A program made the translations under genes and the position numbers. A stretch of DNA of 64,000 bases, taken from positions 29,794,188 to 29,858,187 of the forward strand of contig CM060344.1 in assembly GCA_030674155.1 (NCBI GenBank), given 5' to 3'. This DNA comes from Stramonita haemastoma. Its lineage: Eukaryota > Mollusca > Gastropoda > Neogastropoda > Muricidae. Of the stretch, positions 36,714 through 47,321 are shown piece after piece. The notes under the pieces were generated by a model. It was not told where the DNA came from. It worked only from the letters and a program-made list of their open reading frames with translations, and searched no databases. Position 1 is the stretch's first letter, and every line of letters starts with the position of its first letter.

Positions 36714-36768
36714 GTGTTTTAGAACAATGGAATCTGTTTTGATCTGTATTAGTAGACTAAAATACATA
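36714..36768 (+). repeat. Fragment of B embedded in A
   Basis: 'tgtagtgttttagaacaatg' and 'gaatctgttttgatctg' match the B landmark at 7375-7420. About 55 bp of B is surrounded by A monomers, evidence of exchange or conversion between the families. Confidence 0.6.
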
Positions 36769-37153
36769 TTTTCCTGGTCAGGTCCAAAATCCAACGCATC
36801 ATTTCCTTGTCAGGTCCAAAATGTTATCAACCTTTTCCTGGTCAGGTCCAAAATTGAACCCACTATTTCCTGGTCAGGTCCAAAATCTGATCCACGTATT
36901 ACTGGTCAGGTCCCAAATCCAACTGACCAATTCCTGGTTAGGTCTAAAGTTCAGTCTACCCAACTTCAAAATGCAACCCTTCATTTCCTGGTCAGGTAAA
37001 AAATCTAATCCATATTTTCCTGGTCAGTTCAAAATCCAACCCACCAGGTCAAACATCCAACCCACTGTTCCAAAATCTCATGCACCTTTTCCTGGTAACG
37101 TCTAAAATCCAGTCCACCATTTCCAGGTCAAGTCCACAATGCAACCCATCATT

Positions 37154-37287
37154 TGGTTTAAATAATTTTTTATTCAGATGTTTTGAACAGACATTGAAAA
37201 CAACAGCATCCAGGAACTATAGCAACAACAAGCTTGTAGCTTATAGTGTGCTCAATTCAACAGAAAATTAACATGAAAATGACGGCA
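37154..37287. other. Short non-satellite insert in A
   Basis: About 130 bp ('ggtttaaataattttttatt' ... 'acatgaaaatgacggcatc') unrelated to A, B or C monomers. No terminal repeats, coding sequence or known element is recognised. Confidence 0.4.
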
Positions 37288-39500
37288 TCATTTCCTGGTC
37301 AAGTCCAAAATCTGATCAATATTACCTGGTTAGGTCTGAAATCCAACCCACCATTTCATGGTCAAGTCCAAAATCAAACCCACCATTCCATAGCCAGATC
37401 CAAAATCTGATCTCCCTCTTCCTGGTCAGGTCCAAAATCCAACCCACCATTTCCTGGTAAGATCCAAAATCCAACCCACCATTCCATGGTCAGGTCCAAA
37501 GTCTGATCCACCTTTGCCAGGTCAGGTTGAAAATACAACCCACCATTTCTTTGTCAGGTCCACAATCTAATCCACCTTTTCCTGGATGGGTCAAAAATTG
37601 AATCCACATTTTCCTGGTCAGGTCCAAAGTTCATTCTACCCATCTTTTTTCATCATCTTTTATCCACTTTTTCTTGGTTGGTTTAAAAGTGCAACCCACC
37701 TTTTCCTTGTCACGTTCAAAATGGAACCCACCCACCTCTTTGTACTTTTGTCTCAAAACTTACCCATATTTTTCTTGTCAGGTCCAAATCCAACCTCACT
37801 TTCTGTTTGTAGTACAGACCCACCTATTTCTAGTCATGTCCAAAATCTGATCTATATTTTTGTGGTCAGGTCTAAAATCCAACCCAACATTCCACAGTCA
37901 GGTTCAAAATCTGATCCACCTTTTCCTGGTCAGGTCCAAAATCCAACCCACCATATCCTTGTCAAGTCCAAAATCTGATCCACTTTTTCCTGGTCACGTC
38001 CATAGTCCAATTCCCCATTTCCTCGTCAGGCCCAAAATGTAACCAACCATTTTTTGGTCAGGTCCAAAATCTGATCCCTATTTTCCTGGTCAGTACCAAA
38101 ATCCAATCCACCATTTCCTGGTCAGGTCTAAAATCCAACCCCATTGTTCTATTGTCAGGTTGAAAATCTGATCCACCTTTTCCTTGTAAGGTCCAAAATT
38201 CAATCCACCATTTCATGGTCAGGTCCACAATCTGATCCACCTTTACCTGGTCAGGTCCAAAATCAAACCCATCTTTTCCTGGTCAGGTCCAAAATCTGAT
38301 CCATCTTTTCCTGGTCGGGTCCAAAATCTGATCCATCTTTTCCTGGTCGGGTCCAAAAATCCAATCAACCATTTCCTGGTCAGGTAAAAAATCAGACCTA
38401 CCTGGGTTACCTGGTCAGGTCCAAAATCAAACCCATCTTTTCCTGGTCAGGTCCAAAATCTGATCCATCTTTTCCTAGTCGGGTCCAAAATCCAATCAAC
38501 CATTTCCTGGTCAGGTAAAAAATCAGACCTACCATTTCCTGTTTAGGTCCAAAATGTGATTCACCTTTTCCTGGTCAGGTCCAAAATGTGATCTACCTTT
38601 TTTTGGTCAGGTCCAAAATCCAATCCACCATTTCCTGGTCAAGTCCAAAATGGAACCCACCATTTCCTGGTAAGGTCCAAAATCTGATCCATATTTTCCT
38701 TGACAGATCCAAAATCCTATCCACCTTTTCCTTGTCAGGTCTAAAGGTAAGTCTACCCACCTTTTCTCATCGTCTAAAATCCACCTTTTATTGGTTGGGT
38801 TAAAAATCCAACCTACCTTTTCCTTATCCCATCCAAAATTCAACCCATCTCTACGTTCTTTTCTAAAAGATGTAACCGACTATTTTGTGGTAAGTTGCAA
38901 ATCCAACCTTATTTTTTGTTTGTAGTACAGACCCACCTATTTCTGGTCAGGTCTAAAATCCATACCACTTTTTTGCTGGTCAGGTCCAAAATCTGACCCC
39001 CCTTTTCCTGGTCAGGTAAAAAATCTAACCCACCATTTCCTGGTCAAGTCCAAACTGTAACCCACCATTACCTGGTCAGATCCAAAATCTGATCCATATT
39101 TTCCTGGTCAGGTCCAAAATCCAACCAACCATTTCCTGGTCAGGTCCAAAAACCAACCCTCCATTCCTTGGTCAGGTCCAAAATCAGATCCATCTTTTCC
39201 TGGTCAGGTCCAAAATCCAACCCACTTTTTCCTGGTCAGGTCCAAAATTTGATCCACCTTTTCCTGGTCCAGTCTAAAATCCAGTCTACCTTTTCCTGGT
39301 CAGATCCAAAATTCAGTCTAACCAAAATTCAGTCTTACCAACCTTTGTCATAGTCTAAAATCCACCTTTTAGATGTTGGGTTAAAAATCCATCTCACCTT
39401 TTCCTCATCCCGTCCAAAATGCAACCAACGTCTTCGTAGTTTTGTCTCAAATCTAACCCACTATTTTCTGGTCAAGTCCAAATCCAACCTGATTTTGTTT

Positions 39501-39925
39501 TTGTAGTACAGAAAATATAATTTCTTTTAAAGCACAACACCTTATGCACACATTAAATCCCCGTTCCGACTTTCGGAAGAGCAGGCCATCGTGTGCTGTT
39601 AGGAGGGTTGACAAAATTATGAAAAAAATAAAACCTAGCAAGCAAAAAGTGTCGTGTATAGACACATTCCTTGAAGATAAATCGGGGAGTAGTCCCCAGG
39701 GCGGTGGTTCGTGACTGTAAATGGCAACGTTTCGGCGGCTCCTTCGACGGAACTTGATACATTTGTATTGGTTATTGCCTTTCAAGTGGATTATTCCAGT
39801 GGCGTGGTGTAATGCATGGGTAACAGCTTGTCCTCCTGACTTTTTTACCCAGGCTTCGCGCTCTTAAGACTAGAGCGCAACTCCACAGTCTTCCGAGACT
39901 GATGGGTGCCTACTACTACTCCTAA
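39501..39925 (+). repeat. Module C copy 8
   Basis: Same order of landmarks as copy 1 at the same A-to-B boundary: 'aaagcacaacaccttatgca', 'agataaatcggggagtagtc', 'tattccagtggcgtggtg', 'tttacccaggcttcgcgctc', 'cttccgagactgatgggtgc'. The shared position at three A/B boundaries suggests duplication of the whole macro-repeat after C inserted. Confidence 0.7.
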
Positions 39926-42481
39926 CACTACAAAAACGCATTTTACTTTACGTATTTTACTACACTAGAACACAAACATATTTGCACTATACAATGTAAT
40001 ATAAAGACTATAAAACATTATTTACTGTACGATAACAAAAAGGCATTTTGTAATAGCATAGTACAGTCAAATGTTACAGTACAGTAAAGGCGTTTACAGT
40101 AAAATGTGTTTTCTTATGTAGTTGTAAAGTAAAAACCGTTTTGTAATCTTAAAATACCGTGAAATTTGTTTGTTTGTTGTTGTTGTTGTTGTTGTTTCTA
40201 TTTTACAATCAATTATGCTGAATGGTGTTACATAATACAGTTAAATGTGTTTGTATTTTAGTATAGTAAACAGTGTTTTGAAATATAGTACTGAAAAATG
40301 TTTTTTGTAGTGTTTAATGTGTGTTTTGTGCTGTTAAATGTGTTGCGTTTTTCATTAGTACAACAAAAGAATACATGTGTGCAGTTCTGATTCTGAAAAT
40401 GAGGGAGGTTTGAAAATTGTGTTGTCTGGTGTTCTAGTACTAAAAGGCTCTCTGTAATAGCATAGTGCAGTAAAACGTGTTTTGTAGAGTTGTTGTAAAG
40501 TATGATCCATTTTCTTGTCTTAAACGGGAAAATATGTTTAGTACAGTAAATGTTTTGTTGTGTTTCCTAGAACAGTGAAAAGAGTTTGTTTGTCTGTAGT
40601 ATTGCAAAATGTGTTTAATGGTGTAAAAGTATTGTTACATTCCAGAAAATGTCTTTTTGTGCTGTTGTAGTGATGGGAAAGTAGATTGTGTTTCTACAGT
40701 AAAGTACTGGACAGTGAAATCTGCAGTTTTGTGAAGTTGCGATTCCAGAAATGTGGAATTTAATAGTAGTACAGGAAGATGTAAGCTGGTTTCGGTGTCT
40801 GAGTCAAGCCTTTAGCAAATCTTACATGACAAATGCTAAACAATCTACACAGGGTTTTGTCTCCCTCAGGGTTTTGTCTACATGTTGTAACAACGAATTG
40901 TTTGGCTGCCTTTCTGCACACAGATTCATTTCCTTCATTGATTGTGCGTGATTATGTAAATGATATGTGTGCTGCAGAAAGTTATCTGTAACAATACACT
41001 ATTCTTCTATAGTTCATGGACTATGTAACAAAGCATTCTGCATCCAGATTCATTTCTCTGTTTTGCAGTTCTGATTCTGAAAATGTGGGAGCTTTGATGT
41101 AGTACAGAAAAATGTGTTTTCTGGTGTTCTAGTACTAAAAGGCTTTCTGTAATAGCATAGTGCAGTAAAATGTGTTTTGTAGAGTGGTTGTAAAGTATGA
41201 TGATGCGTTTTGATGTTTTAAAGGGTAAAATATGTTTTGTACGGTAAATGATGTTTTATGGCGTTTCCTAGTACAGTGAAATGAGTTTGTGTTATAGCAT
41301 AGTACACTTTTTGGATTTTTACATTCCAGAAAACACTGTAAAAGAAAAGGGCTTTTTGTAATAGCATAGTACAGTAAAATGTTATATTAGAGTACAGGCG
41401 TTTTTAATATCATAGTAGAGTGCTTTTTCTTATGTAGTTGTTTTGTAATCTTATAATACGGTAAAATATATTGTTTTTTTACAATGAATTACGCTGAATG
41501 GTGTGACACAGTACAGTAAATACTGCTTGTCTTTTAGTATAGGGAACACGGTTTTGTAGTCCTACAGTACAGTAAAGATATGTTTTGTAGTGTTTTAGCA
41601 CAATGGAATCTCTGTTTTGATCTGTTTTAGTGGACTGAAATGAAAGATTTTTGGAGTTATATTTTAAGAAATGTGTGTGAGTGGAAAATGTGTTTGTAGA
41701 ACAGAAAATAGTGTTACAGAAAAGTAGAATGTCTTTTGTATGTGTTAAAATACAACATGGTATAGGACAGAGAAATGTGGCATGTATTGTTATAAGTCAG
41801 GAAAATGTGGGCGTTTGTTTAAGTGCTGCATAATGGTATCATAATAATGTATAATGTGTTCTGTTGTATTATAAAATGTAAAATGTGTTTGCTGTGTTAT
41901 GTGGTTATATAGTGCAATAAGTTATGTTTTATGGTGTTATATCGTATTGTGTTAAAGTACAGTGGAATGCGTCTGTGCTGCAGTGTAGTAAAATACGTGT
42001 AATAAAATGCGTGTTGGTAGTGTTACATTATAATAAACTGAGAAAAGTGTGTGTTTTGTGAAGTTATGATACTAAAGTGTTAAAGTAGAGTGCAATGTGT
42101 TTGTACTATAGTGTTGTAAAATACGTATAGTAAAATGTGTGTTTATAGTGTTACAGTATAATAAACGTGTGTTCCGTAGTGTTCTGAGAGTGAAATGTGT
42201 TTTGTGCAGTTATGATTCTGTAATTGTGTCTGTTGAGTTTTTTTGGTTTCTTTTATTACAGTGCAGCAAAATGTGTGATTTGAGGTGTACAGAAAATGCG
42301 TTTTCTAATCTGTAATCTGTAATTTTGCATATCGTGCTGCGCTTTTTATTTCCCTTTTTTTTTGGTGTTAATGTAACTGAAAATCCCTTTTGTAGTTGTT
42401 ATAACACGGTAAAAAAAATTTTGGTAAAGTTTTACAGTAGATTGTGTTTAATGATAAAGTACAGTAAAATGTCTTTGTTTC
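39926..42481 (+). repeat. AT-rich repeat B, copy 4
   Basis: About 2.6 kb of B, with landmarks at 40384 and 41069 ('gcagttctgattctgaaaat') and the unique-looking segment at 40712-40975. A (TTG)n run lies near 40176-40196. Ends in the linker. No gene is seen. Confidence 0.85.
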
Positions 42482-42559
42482 TGAAACAGTTTTCCTGGTG
42501 CAATCAAAAATCCAAATCACCTTTTCCTCATTTAGTCAAACCTCTGGTTTGCTCAAGTC
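42482..42559 (+). repeat. B-to-A linker, copy 4
   Basis: 'gaaacagttttcctggtgca' through 'tcatttagtcaaacctc', nearly identical to copy 1 at 8211. Confidence 0.8.
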
Positions 42560-44773
42560 CAAAAATCAACCCACCATTTCCTGGTCAGGTCCAAAATCCA
42601 ACCGACCATTTCCTTGACAAGTCCAAAATCCAACCCACCTTTTCCTGGACGGGTCCAAAATCCAATCCATCTTTTCCTTGTCAGGTCCAAAATTCAGTAT
42701 ACCCACCTTTTGTCATTGTCTAAAATCCACCTTTTATTGGTTGTGTTGAAAATCTTACTCACCTTTTCCTTATCCTCTCCAGAATGCATACGATCTCATC
42801 GTAGTTTTGTCTCAAATCAAACCCACTACTTTCTGGTCAGGTCCAAATCCAACCTTTTGATGTTTGTAGTACAGACCCACCTATTCCAGGTCAGGTCCAA
42901 AATCCACCCACCTTTTCCTGGTGAGGTCGAAAATCTGATCCACCTTTTCCCGGTCAGGTACAAAATCTGATCCATGTAATCCTGGTGAGGTCCAAAATCG
43001 AACCCAACATTTGCTGTTCAAGTCCAAAATGCAACCCACCATTTCCTGATCAAGTCCAAAGTCTAATACATATTTTCCAGGTCAGGTCTGAAATCCAACT
43101 CACCATTTACTGGTCAGGTCCAAAACTAACCCACCATTCCATGGTCATGTTCAAATTCTGATCCACCTATTCCTAGTCAGGTCCAACAGGTCCATAATCA
43201 ACCCACGTATTCCTGGTCAGGTCTAAAATTGAATCCATATTTTCTTGGTCAGGTCTAAAATTCAGTCTGATCACCTTTTTTCATCGTCTTAAATCCACCT
43301 TTTACTGGTTGGGTTAAAAATCCAACCCACCTTTTCCTTATCCAAAATGCAAGCCACCTCTTTGTCTTTTTGTCTCAAATCTAACACACTTGTTTCTTGT
43401 CAGGTCCAAATCCGACCTTATTTTGTGTTTGAAGTACAGACCCACCTATCCCTGATCAGGTCAAAAATCAAACCCACCTTTTCCTAGTCAGGTCCAAAAT
43501 CTGATACACCATTACCTGGTCAGGTCCAAATTCCAACCCAACATTTTCTGGTCAGATCTAAATTCAGACCACCATTTCCTGGTCAGGTCTAAAATCTGAT
43601 CCACCTTTTCCTGGTCAGGTCCAAAATCAAACCCATCATCTCCTGATCAAGACCAAAATCCAACCCATCATTTCCTGGTAAGGTCCAATATCTGATCCAT
43701 ATTATTCTTGTCAGGTTTAAAATCTAACCCACCATTTCCTGGTCAGGTCAAAAATCCAACCCGCCATTCCATAGTCAGGTCCAAAATATGAACCACCTAT
43801 TCTTGGTAAGGTCCAAAATCCAACACACAATTTCCTGGTAAGGTCCAAAATCTGATCTTTTTAATCCTGGTCAGGTCCAAAATCTATCCACCTTTCTGTT
43901 CAGTCCAAAATCCAACTCACTATTACCTGCTGAGGTTTAAAATCGAACCCACATTTTCCTGGTCAGGTCCAAAATCTGATCCACCTATTACTGGTCAGGT
44001 CCAGAATCCAACCCACCATTTCATGGTCAGGTCCATAGTCCAACCCACTTTTTCCTGGTCAGGTCCAAAATACAACCAACCATTTCCTTGTCAGGTCCAA
44101 AATCCAATCCACCTTTTCCTGCACGGATCCAAAATCCGTGCTAAGGTCCAAAATTCAGTCTACCGACCTTTTCTCATCGTCAAAATTCCACCGTTCGGTT
44201 AAAAATCCTACCCACCTTTTCCTTATCCTCTCCAGAATGCAACCGACCTCTTCGTAGTTTTGTTTCAAATCTATCCCACTATTTTCTGGTCAGGTCCAAA
44301 TCCAACCTTTTGGTGTTTGTAGTACAGACCCACCTATTCCAGGTCAGGTCAAAAATCCATCCAACCATTTCCTGGTCAGGTCCAACATCTGATCCAACTT
44401 TTCCTTGTCAGCCAGAAAATCTGATCCACATATTCCTGGTCAGCTCCAAAATCGAACCCAACATTTCTTGGTCAATTCCAAAATGCCACCCACAATTTCC
44501 TGACCAAGTCCTAAATTTGATCCATATTTTTCAGGTCAGGTCTAAAATCCAACCCACCATTTCCTGGTCAGGTCAAAAATCTAACCCACCATTCCCTGGT
44601 CACGGACAAAATGTGATCCACGTATTCCTGGTCTAGTCCAAAATCCATCCAACCATTTTCCGGTCAGATCAAAAATTTTATTCACCTTTTCCTGGTCAGG
44701 TCCAAACTCTAACCCACCATTCCCTGGTCAGGTCCAAAATCTTATCCACGTGTCCCTGGTCAGGTCCAAAATC
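42560..44773 (+). repeat. Satellite A array, block 5
   Basis: 32-bp monomers in plus orientation with markers near 42737, 43300 and 44190. Ends at the orientation switch near 44774. No gene is seen. Confidence 0.95.
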
Positions 44774-46373
44774 CTGGCCAAGAAATGGAGGGTTGGATTT
44801 TGGACCTGACCAGGAAAAGGTGGATTAGATTTTGGACCTGACTATAAAGGGGTGGGTTTGGATTTTGGACTTGACCAGGAATAGGTGGATCAGATTTTGG
44901 ATCTGACCAGAAAATGGTGGGTTGGATTATGGACCAGACCAGAAATACGTGGATCAGATTTTGTACCTGACCAGGGAATGGTGGGTTAGATTTTTGAACT
45001 GACTAGGAATTGGTGGGTTGGATTTTAAACCTAACCTGGAAAATATGGATCAAATTTAGGACTTGGTCAGGAAATTGTGGGTGAAGATTTTGAACTTATC
45101 AGGAAATGGTGGGTTGCTTTTTGGACTTGACCAGGAAATGTTGGGTTTGATTTTGGACCTGACGAGGCAAAGTCTGTACTACAAACACAAAATGAGATTG
45201 GATTTGGACCTGATAAGAAATTAGTTGATTAGATTTGGGACAAAAGTATGAAAAGGCTGGTTGCATTTTTGAAGGGATTTGCAAACGGTGGGTTGGTATT
45301 TAAACCCAACCAATAAAAGGTGGATTTTAGACGCTGAGAAAAGTTGAGTAGACTAAACATAGGACCTGACCAGGAATAGGTGGATGTATTTTGGAACAGT
45401 CCAGAAAAAGGTGGTTCAGATTCTGGACCTGCCCAGGAAATGGTGGGATGGATTTTGGACCTGAGCAGAAAAAGGTGGATCAGATTTTGGACCTGACCAA
45501 GGAATTGTGGGTTCATTTTTGGACCTGACCAGGAAATCGTAGGTTGGATTTTAGACCTGACTTGAAAATCGTGGATCAGATTTTGGACCTGACCAGGTAA
45601 AAATCGGCTGGCTTTTGGACCTGAACAGCAAACGGTGGATCACATTTTGCACCTAACAAGGAAATGGTGGGTCTGATTTTGGACCTGACCAGGAAATGGT
45701 GGGTTGGATTTTGGACATGACCAGGAAAATAGGGATCAGATTTTGACCTGACCAGTTGTGGACCTAACCATGAAATGGTGGGTGGGATTTTGGACCTGAC
45801 ATGGAAAATATGCATCAGATTTTGGACCTGACCAGGAAATATTGGGCTGCATCAAACGAAGGATATTAGACGATGAGAAAAGGTGGGTAGACTGAACTTT
45901 GAAGCTAACCAAAAAAACATGGATTGGATTTTGGACCCATCCAGGAAATGGTGGATGAGATTGAGTTGGATTTTGTACCTGAACATGAAATGGTGGGTTG
46001 GGTTTTGGACCTGACCAGGAAAATAAGGATCAGATTTTGGACCTGACCAGGAATTGGTGGGTTGGATTTTTGACCTAACCAAGAAAAGATGGATCAGATT
46101 CTGAACCTGAGCAGGGAACTCTGAGTTGGATTTTAGACTCAGCCAGGAATAGGTGGGTTGTTTTTTTTACCTGTTGGACCTGGTCAGGAATAGGTGGATC
46201 AGATTTTAAACCTGACCATGAAATGGTGGGCTGGAGTTTGGACTGACAAAGAAAGAGTGGGTTTGATTTTGGACCTGACCCAGAAAATATGGATGAGATT
46301 TTGGACCTGACCAGGAAAAGGTGGATCAGATTTTGGACCTGATCGATAAATTGTGGGTTGGATTTTGGACCTG
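44774..46373 (-). repeat. Satellite A array, inverted block left of Polinton
   Basis: From 'ggccaagaaatggaggg' on, every monomer is the reverse complement ('ggttggattttggacctgac'). An inverted higher-order marker lies near 45300 ('aaacccaaccaataaaagg'). The junction with block 5 is head-to-head. The Polinton interrupts this block at 46373/46374 and the array resumes at 62230. Confidence 0.93.
46369..46373. repeat. Polinton target-site duplication, left
   Basis: ACCTG, repeated at 62230-62234. A sixth base is ambiguous because the element starts with A and the right flank continues with A (ACCTGA). Removing the element and one copy restores 'ttttggacctgatcagg', a normal inverted A monomer. 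Confidence 0.85.
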
Positions 46374-46457
46374 AGAGAATAGTAAAATGTAGGTTCAAGC
46401 TCAAGGCCAAACCTGGCGATTTGGCCTTAATTTTGAACGAACATTTTACTATTCTCT
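46374..46457. other. Terminal hairpin palindrome, left
   Basis: The outer 17 bases (agagaatagtaaaatgt) pair perfectly with acattttactattctct at 46441-46457. The inner arms pair from 'ggccaaa' to 'tttggcc' with about six mismatches between. The apex is 'cctggcga'. The 38-base arms and 8-base loop give an incompletely paired terminal hairpin. Confidence 0.9.
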
Positions 46458-46573
46458 TATGTAGCCACACACACCAAAAAAATGACGCAACAGCGGTAAT
46501 TACATTAATATGTAAGGCAAACTCGGCTGGGCAGCAAACCAGATCGATAACACAATGCCAGCCTGGAAGTATA
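46374..46573 (+). repeat. Polinton left terminal inverted repeat
   Basis: 200 bp matching the reverse complement of 62030-62229 except for A versus G at 46567. The outer 84 bp are an imperfect palindrome. The inner part holds a run of seven A, 'tgacgcaacagcgg' (bZIP-like TGACGCAA), and 'cagatcgataacac'. Confidence 0.97.
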
Positions 46574-46703
46574 AAAAAAATGGGGTAACCACTGGGGAAG
46601 CGAATTGGAAAAGAGGCACAAGGGGAGCTTTTGGTGTACTGCCTGTCAAGTACCTGCTAGAAGTCAAACGGTTAAGTACCTGCTAGAAGTCAAAGGCCAT
46701 TTT
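46574..46703. other. Left subterminal noncoding region with short direct repeat
   Basis: Between the TIR and the ATPase stop. The 21-bp stretch 'aagtacctgctagaagtcaa' + a occurs at 46648-46668 and again at 46674-46694, a 26-bp period. This is the 3' side of the ATPase gene. No gene is seen. Confidence 0.7.
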
Positions 46704-47320
46704 TTAACTGCTACAAACATAGCAAGTAGGATTATCTGTTTTTAATACCAGTTTACAAAACTTATTATTCTTTAGCTGTTGTTTAATCTTATCTCTCTCT
46801 TCTTTTGTTTCAATTACATCATTCTCACACAAACATTCATCAAAACTATTTCTGTCCTTTGTATAGAACAACACAACCGTTTTAAGCTGTTCTCTAAAGT
46901 CTTTTAACACTGAATTATATTTTTGAGTTAACACACCCACACACTAACTCCGGCATGTCTTCCGCTAAAAGCTAGCTTAGATAGAGTCTTTCTTTTTTTA
47001 ATCATGTCTTGTTCGGCTGAACAATCATCTAATATAAACAATGTTTGTGTTCCCTCAAATAGTTTGTAAAAATGCTCTAAGTAATCGCTTAATCTGTTGC
47101 TTGGATCAACCAAATAAACTTCATCATCTAGCCATACAAATTGTCTTTCCTTGTATGTTTTATTATACTTCAATGTTGTACAGAATATTACTATATGTTC
47201 AAAGTGATTACTGTATATTGTTTGTAAAAGATCAAGAACAAATATTGTTTTTCCACACCCTGTTTGTCCACAAATTAAGGAACAATGGGGATCTTTCGTT
47301 AAAAACTTTAAATCTTCCAT
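46704..47320 (-). pseudogene. ATP: Polinton packaging ATPase, frameshifted
   Basis: FtsK/HerA-superfamily (A32-like) ATPase that pumps the genome into preformed capsids. Counting from the upstream ATG at 47335, the Walker A motif GQTGCGKT is at residues 23-30 and Walker B 'TLFILDD' ends at 104, followed by the conserved 'GRHAGVSVW'. Just after this the frame closes with TAA near 46930. The remaining ~75 residues (starting 'LTQKYNSVLKDF') continue in another frame to the stop at 46704. The break lies in a GT-rich run (minus-strand 'gtgtgtgggtgtgtt'), consistent with a 2-nt gain or a 1-nt loss. I prefer the start at 47320: it lies 2 bases past the capsid-protein stop. The alternative ATG at 47335 overlaps it. 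Tight coupling to the capsid gene fits a late operon-like unit. Confidence 0.9.
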
Positions 47321-47321
47321 T

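Larger units (their letters stand above)
33586..39500 (+). repeat. Satellite A array, block 4 right part
   Basis: 32-bp monomers with higher-order markers near 34897, 35457, 36365, 37674, 38789 and 39374. Interrupted by a B/linker remnant (35757-35865), a small B fragment (36714-36768) and a 130-bp non-satellite insert (37154-37287). An internal duplication of roughly 130-190 bp is visible around 38260-38550 ('ccatcttttcctggtcgggt'). No gene is seen. Confidence 0.95.

Noticed and set aside
46358..46588. Frame across the left TIR (and its partner at 61958-62182)
   Set aside because: The two frames are the same inverted-repeat DNA read twice. The sequence is a palindromic terminus, so coding is unlikely.
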